A DNA stretch of 8,696 nt from positions 21,889-30,584 of the forward strand of contig DIWD01000038.1 of NCBI GenBank assembly GCA_002428405.1. The letters run 5' to 3'. The translations under genes were made by a program, and so were the position numbers. A model generated the notes under the pieces. It saw nothing but the letters and a program-made list of their open reading frames with translations. It was not told where the DNA came from and searched no databases. This document shows positions 6,535 through 8,696 of this stretch, piece after piece. Within the stretch, counting starts at the first letter, position 1; each line of letters opens with the position of its first letter. The stretch comes from a bacterium UBA6115 (GTDB taxonomy: Bacteria; Bacillota_A; Clostridia; Christensenellales; Aristaeellaceae).

Positions 6535-7304
6535 AGCGTTTTCAGCCTCCTGTCAAGGCACTCCAGTCCGCGGCGCAATAGCGCCGCGCACATCAGGCTG
6601 AGCAGCACAATGATGACCGTCCACGCGAACAGGTCCGCTGTCAGGTAATTCACCTTCACGCCATAGAGCTGCTCGCCGATGGTGCCGCGCGGGATGCCGA
6701 TGACTTCCGCGGCCACCCCGCTCTTCCAGCACATGCCCATCGCCACGGATGCGGAAACACGCAGATGGGGCATCAGTTGCGGCAGAGTCAGGTACAGCAG
6801 CCTCCTGTTGGCCGGAACACGGAACACACCCGCCATCTCGCGCAGGGAGGGGTCCTGTGTCCTCATCCCTTCCAGCGCCCCGGCGTACAGCACCGGAAAG
6901 CCGATGAGGAAGGCGATGAGCGTGGACAGCCAGGCGCTTGACACGAGGATAATGGCCAGGATGGTGATGCTGGCAACCGGCACCGCACGCGAGGCGGATA
7001 CCAGCGGCGAAGCCAGTTGAAAGGCAAGGCTGAAACGGAAAGAGAGCGCGGCAAGTGCGATGCCGAACACCGCGCCTGCAAAGAAGCCGAGCATGATTCT
7101 TGCTGTGGAGCGCAAGGCGATAGAATAGGTGTCCGGATTCTGCAGCAGCCCTAAAAGGCTGTGCAGGACACGCAGCGGCGAGGCCAGAAGGAACTCCTGC
7201 CCCACGGCCAGTGCTGCCAGCTGCCAGACACCGATCCAGAACAGCACTCCCAGCAGCCTGTAAGCCCTGGTTTTTTCTTTAAGGAGCATAATAAAATCTG
7301 TCAT
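6531..7304 (-). CDS. ABC transporter permease, SsuC/TauC-like (NitT/TauT-type importer)
   Basis: A 257-residue membrane protein of the binding-protein-dependent transport family. About six hydrophobic segments can be read, at roughly 17-35, 70-89, 97-121, 126-146, 184-204 and 224-245. The cytoplasmic coupling loop that docks on the ATPase is clear around residues 156-175 (EMAGVFRVP through LTLP), an EAA-type motif. I start at the ATG at 7304, 26 bases inside the end of the binding-protein gene. The frame could be extended to a TTG at 7367, but that would give a charged non-membrane N-terminus and an 89-base overlap. No strong ribosome binding site precedes 7304 (GGCGGTG lies about four bases upstream), so coupling to the upstream gene is likely. 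The stop overlaps the ATPase start by four bases. Substrates of this family include sulfonates, nitrate, taurine and pyrimidine precursors; none can be chosen here. Confidence 0.9.
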   Translation of the reverse strand: MTDFIMLLKEKTRAYRLLGVLFWIGVWQLAALAVGQEFLLASPLRVLHSLLGLLQNPDTYSIALRSTARIMLGFFAGAVFGIALAALSFRFSLAFQLASPLVSASRAVPVASITILAIILVSSAWLSTLIAFLIGFPVLYAGALEGMRTQDPSLREMAGVFRVPANRRLLYLTLPQLMPHLRVSASVAMGMCWKSGVAAEVIGIPRGTIGEQLYGVKVNYLTADLFAWTVIIVLLSLMCAALLRRGLECLDRRLKTL

Positions 7305-8211
7305 CAGGCACCGCCCCGCCGGTGGAAGCCGGATTCTGCCGGAATAAGACCTGATAGAATGGGTCAAGCAGCCCCTTCATTTCCTGACCCATGATAAAGG
7401 TAATGGCGCAGTTCGGCAAGGCTTTTTCAGCCGTCTTTGCGTTGAGGATGCCATACTCTTCAATCAGGCCTGCCGCCTGGACTATGTTTTCATTGACATA
7501 TGCAGTGGAAGTCTGATAATCCGACAGAAACCGGTTCAATCCGGCTTGATCCCCCTCAAGCAGTTCTTTCCGGGCCACAGTCACCCCGGTAATCAAGCTG
7601 TCCCCGCTCAGGTTCTCCCATTCACGGTTCAGATCCAGTGCGATACGGATGTCCGGGTCATTTTCCATCGCCAATGCGGCGAAGGGCTGCGGCAGCATCG
7701 ACAGCCCCGCAGGGTCGTTCATCAGGGCAGCCAGGGTCTCTGCGTGCTCGCCCTTCCATTCTATTTCCACATTCTCAACCCCGGCCAGGGCAAGCAGATG
7801 GTTCAGTGCATATTCCGGCGTGGAAGCCTTGCCGCTGGCATAGATTTTCCGGCCGGCCAGATCAGAGAGCTGACAGACCCCTTCCCCGCGCTGAAGGATG
7901 AAGAGCACGCCCAGGGTGTTGATGCTGACCACCCGGACTGCTCCCCCTGTGTTTGCATACAGGATGGCCGCTAGGTTGACCGGGATGCAGGCCAGGTCAA
8001 TCTCTCCCCGCAGGAGACCTGGCAGCACAGCGTCCGGGCTGGCGGCCAGTGTAAAAAGATAGTCTTCCCCGCCTTCGCTGTCCTTCATCAGCTTCACCAG
8101 CCCCATCGCGGTGGGGCCCTTGAGCGCCGCGACACGCAGGGGTTCGGCCATTGCCGCAGCCGGGGCCAATGAAACCGAGAGGGAAAGCAGCAGGACGATA
8201 ATTTTTTTCAT
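7279..8211 (-). CDS. ABC transporter substrate-binding protein, SsuA/NMT1-like, with type I signal peptide
   Basis: A 310-residue extracytoplasmic solute-binding protein that would deliver a small ligand to the adjacent permease. The N-terminus has two lysines, a hydrophobic core (about 4-16) and an AMA cleavage site at 20-22, so the mature chain would begin at Glu23. There is no cysteine for lipid attachment. The mature part has the features of the SsuA/ThiY/NMT1 group: an LRVAALKGPTAMGLVKL start, a GEIDLACIPV segment (69-78) and a hinge-region LAGRKIYASGKAST stretch (118-131). The ATG at 8211 gives a canonical signal peptide; the binding site before it (GAAGAGAG) is weak. The gene is first in a three-gene importer operon and overlaps the permease by 26 bases. 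I see no thiamine, cobalamin or S-box riboswitch upstream, so the ligand remains unassigned. Confidence 0.88.
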   Translation of the reverse strand: MKKIIVLLLSLSVSLAPAAAMAEPLRVAALKGPTAMGLVKLMKDSEGGEDYLFTLAASPDAVLPGLLRGEIDLACIPVNLAAILYANTGGAVRVVSINTLGVLFILQRGEGVCQLSDLAGRKIYASGKASTPEYALNHLLALAGVENVEIEWKGEHAETLAALMNDPAGLSMLPQPFAALAMENDPDIRIALDLNREWENLSGDSLITGVTVARKELLEGDQAGLNRFLSDYQTSTAYVNENIVQAAGLIEEYGILNAKTAEKALPNCAITFIMGQEMKGLLDPFYQVLFRQNPASTGGAVPDDRFYYAP

Positions 8212-8345
8212 TTATCTCTCTTCAGGTTCCTGACATACTCATGGACATCGATTATCCCATAACGTCCAATTTTGATCATGACAATGGTGATGTCGGTGCA
8301 TTGGTCAGAAACACACTCAATTGCCTGTACGGAGATGGCGGTCAG
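8208..8345 (-). CDS. Possible 45-codon small ORF between hydrogenase and ABC operon (non-ATG start)
   Basis: An open frame of 45 codons fills the gap that would otherwise look non-coding. Read from the CTG at 8345-8343 it overlaps the hydrogenase stop in a CTGA arrangement, and its TGA (8210-8208) overlaps the binding-protein ATG in an ATGA arrangement, the geometry of translationally coupled genes. AAGGA lies six bases before the CTG. The peptide has two cysteines (11 and 16), a beta-strand-like hydrophobic core ITIVMIKIG (19-27) and a basic C-terminus (VRNLKRDK). I do not recognise it. There is no ATG, GTG or TTG start except an internal ATG at codon 23 without a binding site, and third-position GC is lower than in the neighbours. 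It may be a real small protein, a gene remnant, or a chance open frame. Confidence 0.35.
   Translation of the reverse strand: MTAISVQAIECVSDQCTDITIVMIKIGRYGIIDVHEYVRNLKRDK
8251..8278 (-). promoter_or_regulatory. Candidate extended -10 promoter for the ABC transporter operon
   Basis: TG-G-GATAAT (8259-8251) is an extended -10 element with a 5/6 match to TATAAT; a poor -35 (TGATCA, 8278-8273) lies 16 bases upstream. Transcription would start near 8244, about 33 bases before the binding-protein ATG. It lies inside the possible small ORF, so at most one of the two readings need be functional. I see no intrinsic terminator between the hydrogenase and this operon. Confidence 0.3.
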
Positions 8346-8696
8346 TCCCCTTCCTTTTTCAGAAACTCATTATAGATCCCGCGTTTGGTATACACAGTAT
8401 GAAGCAGTTCGTGGGATTTATGGCTCAGCGGCTCCAGCAGGAATTCGCCATAGAGCTTCTGGACCGCGGGGTTCGCATGGGACTTGCGCAGCTTTTTGGC
8501 CAGATCCACGTTATAGAGTCCCTGCGCCCGGCTAGCCCAGGCGTTTTGTACGGCGGTCCTGGGCTGGCCGCCACCGGTCACGCAGCCGCCGGGGCAGCCC
8601 ATCACCTCGATGAAATGATAGCCGCCTTCTCCGCGCCCCACTTCGTCCAGCAGCGCTTTCGCGCCTTGAAAACCGCTGGTCACGGCGACCTTTGCC
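8342..8696 (-). CDS. hydA: [FeFe]-hydrogenase catalytic subunit, C-terminal part (runs off the window)
   Basis: The last 117 residues of a catalytic subunit that interconverts protons and H2 at the H-cluster; the gene begins beyond position 8696. The conserved third H-cluster motif is visible as FIEVMGCPGGCVTGGGQP: the first cysteine binds the cubane [4Fe-4S] cluster and the second bridges it to the two-iron subcluster. The following methionine-free region through LYNVD, SHANPAVQKLY and PLSHKSHELLHT is the small-subunit-like C-terminal domain (Fe_hyd_SSU) that wraps the catalytic domain. The glycine just before the first cysteine is alanine in Clostridium pasteurianum CpI. The end of the protein is at the normal place for the family. 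Whether this is a monomeric ferredoxin-linked or a multimeric NAD(P)-linked enzyme cannot be decided without the N-terminal clusters and upstream genes. It implies anaerobic fermentation with hydrogen turnover. Confidence 0.95.
   Translation of the reverse strand, partial: AKVAVTSGFQGAKALLDEVGRGEGGYHFIEVMGCPGGCVTGGGQPRTAVQNAWASRAQGLYNVDLAKKLRKSHANPAVQKLYGEFLLEPLSHKSHELLHTVYTKRGIYNEFLKKEGD

Noticed and set aside
7305..7367. Upstream TTG extension of the permease
   Set aside because: It adds 21 residues rich in Arg and Ser with no membrane character and increases the overlap with the binding-protein gene to 89 bases; the ATG at 7304 is more natural.
8212..8341. Thiamine-pyrophosphate or other riboswitch before the ABC operon
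   Set aside because: I looked for conserved riboswitch core sequences such as CTGAGA and found none; the stretch is also short and open in one frame.
1..8696. CRISPR array, insertion sequence, tRNA, toxin-antitoxin or phage-defence genes
   Set aside because: No regularly spaced repeats, terminal inverted repeats with transposase, tRNA-like cloverleaf or defence domains were seen; the window is filled with metabolic and transport genes.

Overview
The window is GC-rich and every gene I can support lies on the minus strand, so the biology reads from high to low coordinates. The gene content points to a strict anaerobe that ferments plant polysaccharide, most likely a gut or rumen-type member of the Bacillota (Clostridia or relatives). 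The reasons are the [FeFe]-hydrogenase, an arabinose operon that uses a non-AraB-like FGGY kinase, and a YicI-type alpha-xylosidase. This placement is inference. I see no rRNA, tRNA, CRISPR array, transposase or phage gene, and no gene-free stretch longer than about 220 bases.

Region 1 (8696 to about 8208) is the C-terminal end of an [FeFe]-hydrogenase catalytic subunit, carrying the last two cysteine ligands of the H-cluster and the small-subunit-like C-terminal domain. It is followed by a short open frame of 45 codons. That frame has no standard start codon, but it overlaps the hydrogenase stop and the next gene's start by exactly four bases each.

Region 2 (8211 to 5962) is a tightly packed three-gene ABC importer of the SsuABC/NitT/TauT type: secreted binding protein, permease and a compact ATPase. 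The genes overlap one another (26 nt and 4 nt) and form one transcription unit. The substrate cannot be read from sequence. The binding protein has a type I signal peptide and no lipobox, which is unusual if the cell is a monoderm.

Region 3 (5961 to 5744) is an intergenic control region. A terminator-like hairpin for the ABC operon is followed at once by a good sigma-A-type promoter whose -35 box lies in the terminator's T-rich tail. Downstream are a small inverted repeat and a degenerate cre-like site.

Region 4 (5743 to 1) is a sugar-utilisation cluster: a YicI-like GH31 alpha-xylosidase, then araA (L-arabinose isomerase), an FGGY kinase that probably serves as the ribulokinase, and the start of araD (L-ribulose-5-phosphate 4-epimerase). 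The three arabinose genes would turn L-arabinose into D-xylulose 5-phosphate, while the glycosidase would release xylose from xyloglucan-type oligosaccharides, so both pentoses meet in the pentose phosphate or phosphoketolase pathway. A roughly 100-base gap before araA carries promoter-like elements, an 11/12 direct repeat and a short palindrome, suggesting that the ara genes have their own control.

Most of the window is recognisable metabolism. The observations most worth a second look are the hidden coupled ORF after the hydrogenase, the repeat architecture upstream of araA, the non-lipidated binding protein with unknown substrate, and the kinase replacing AraB.
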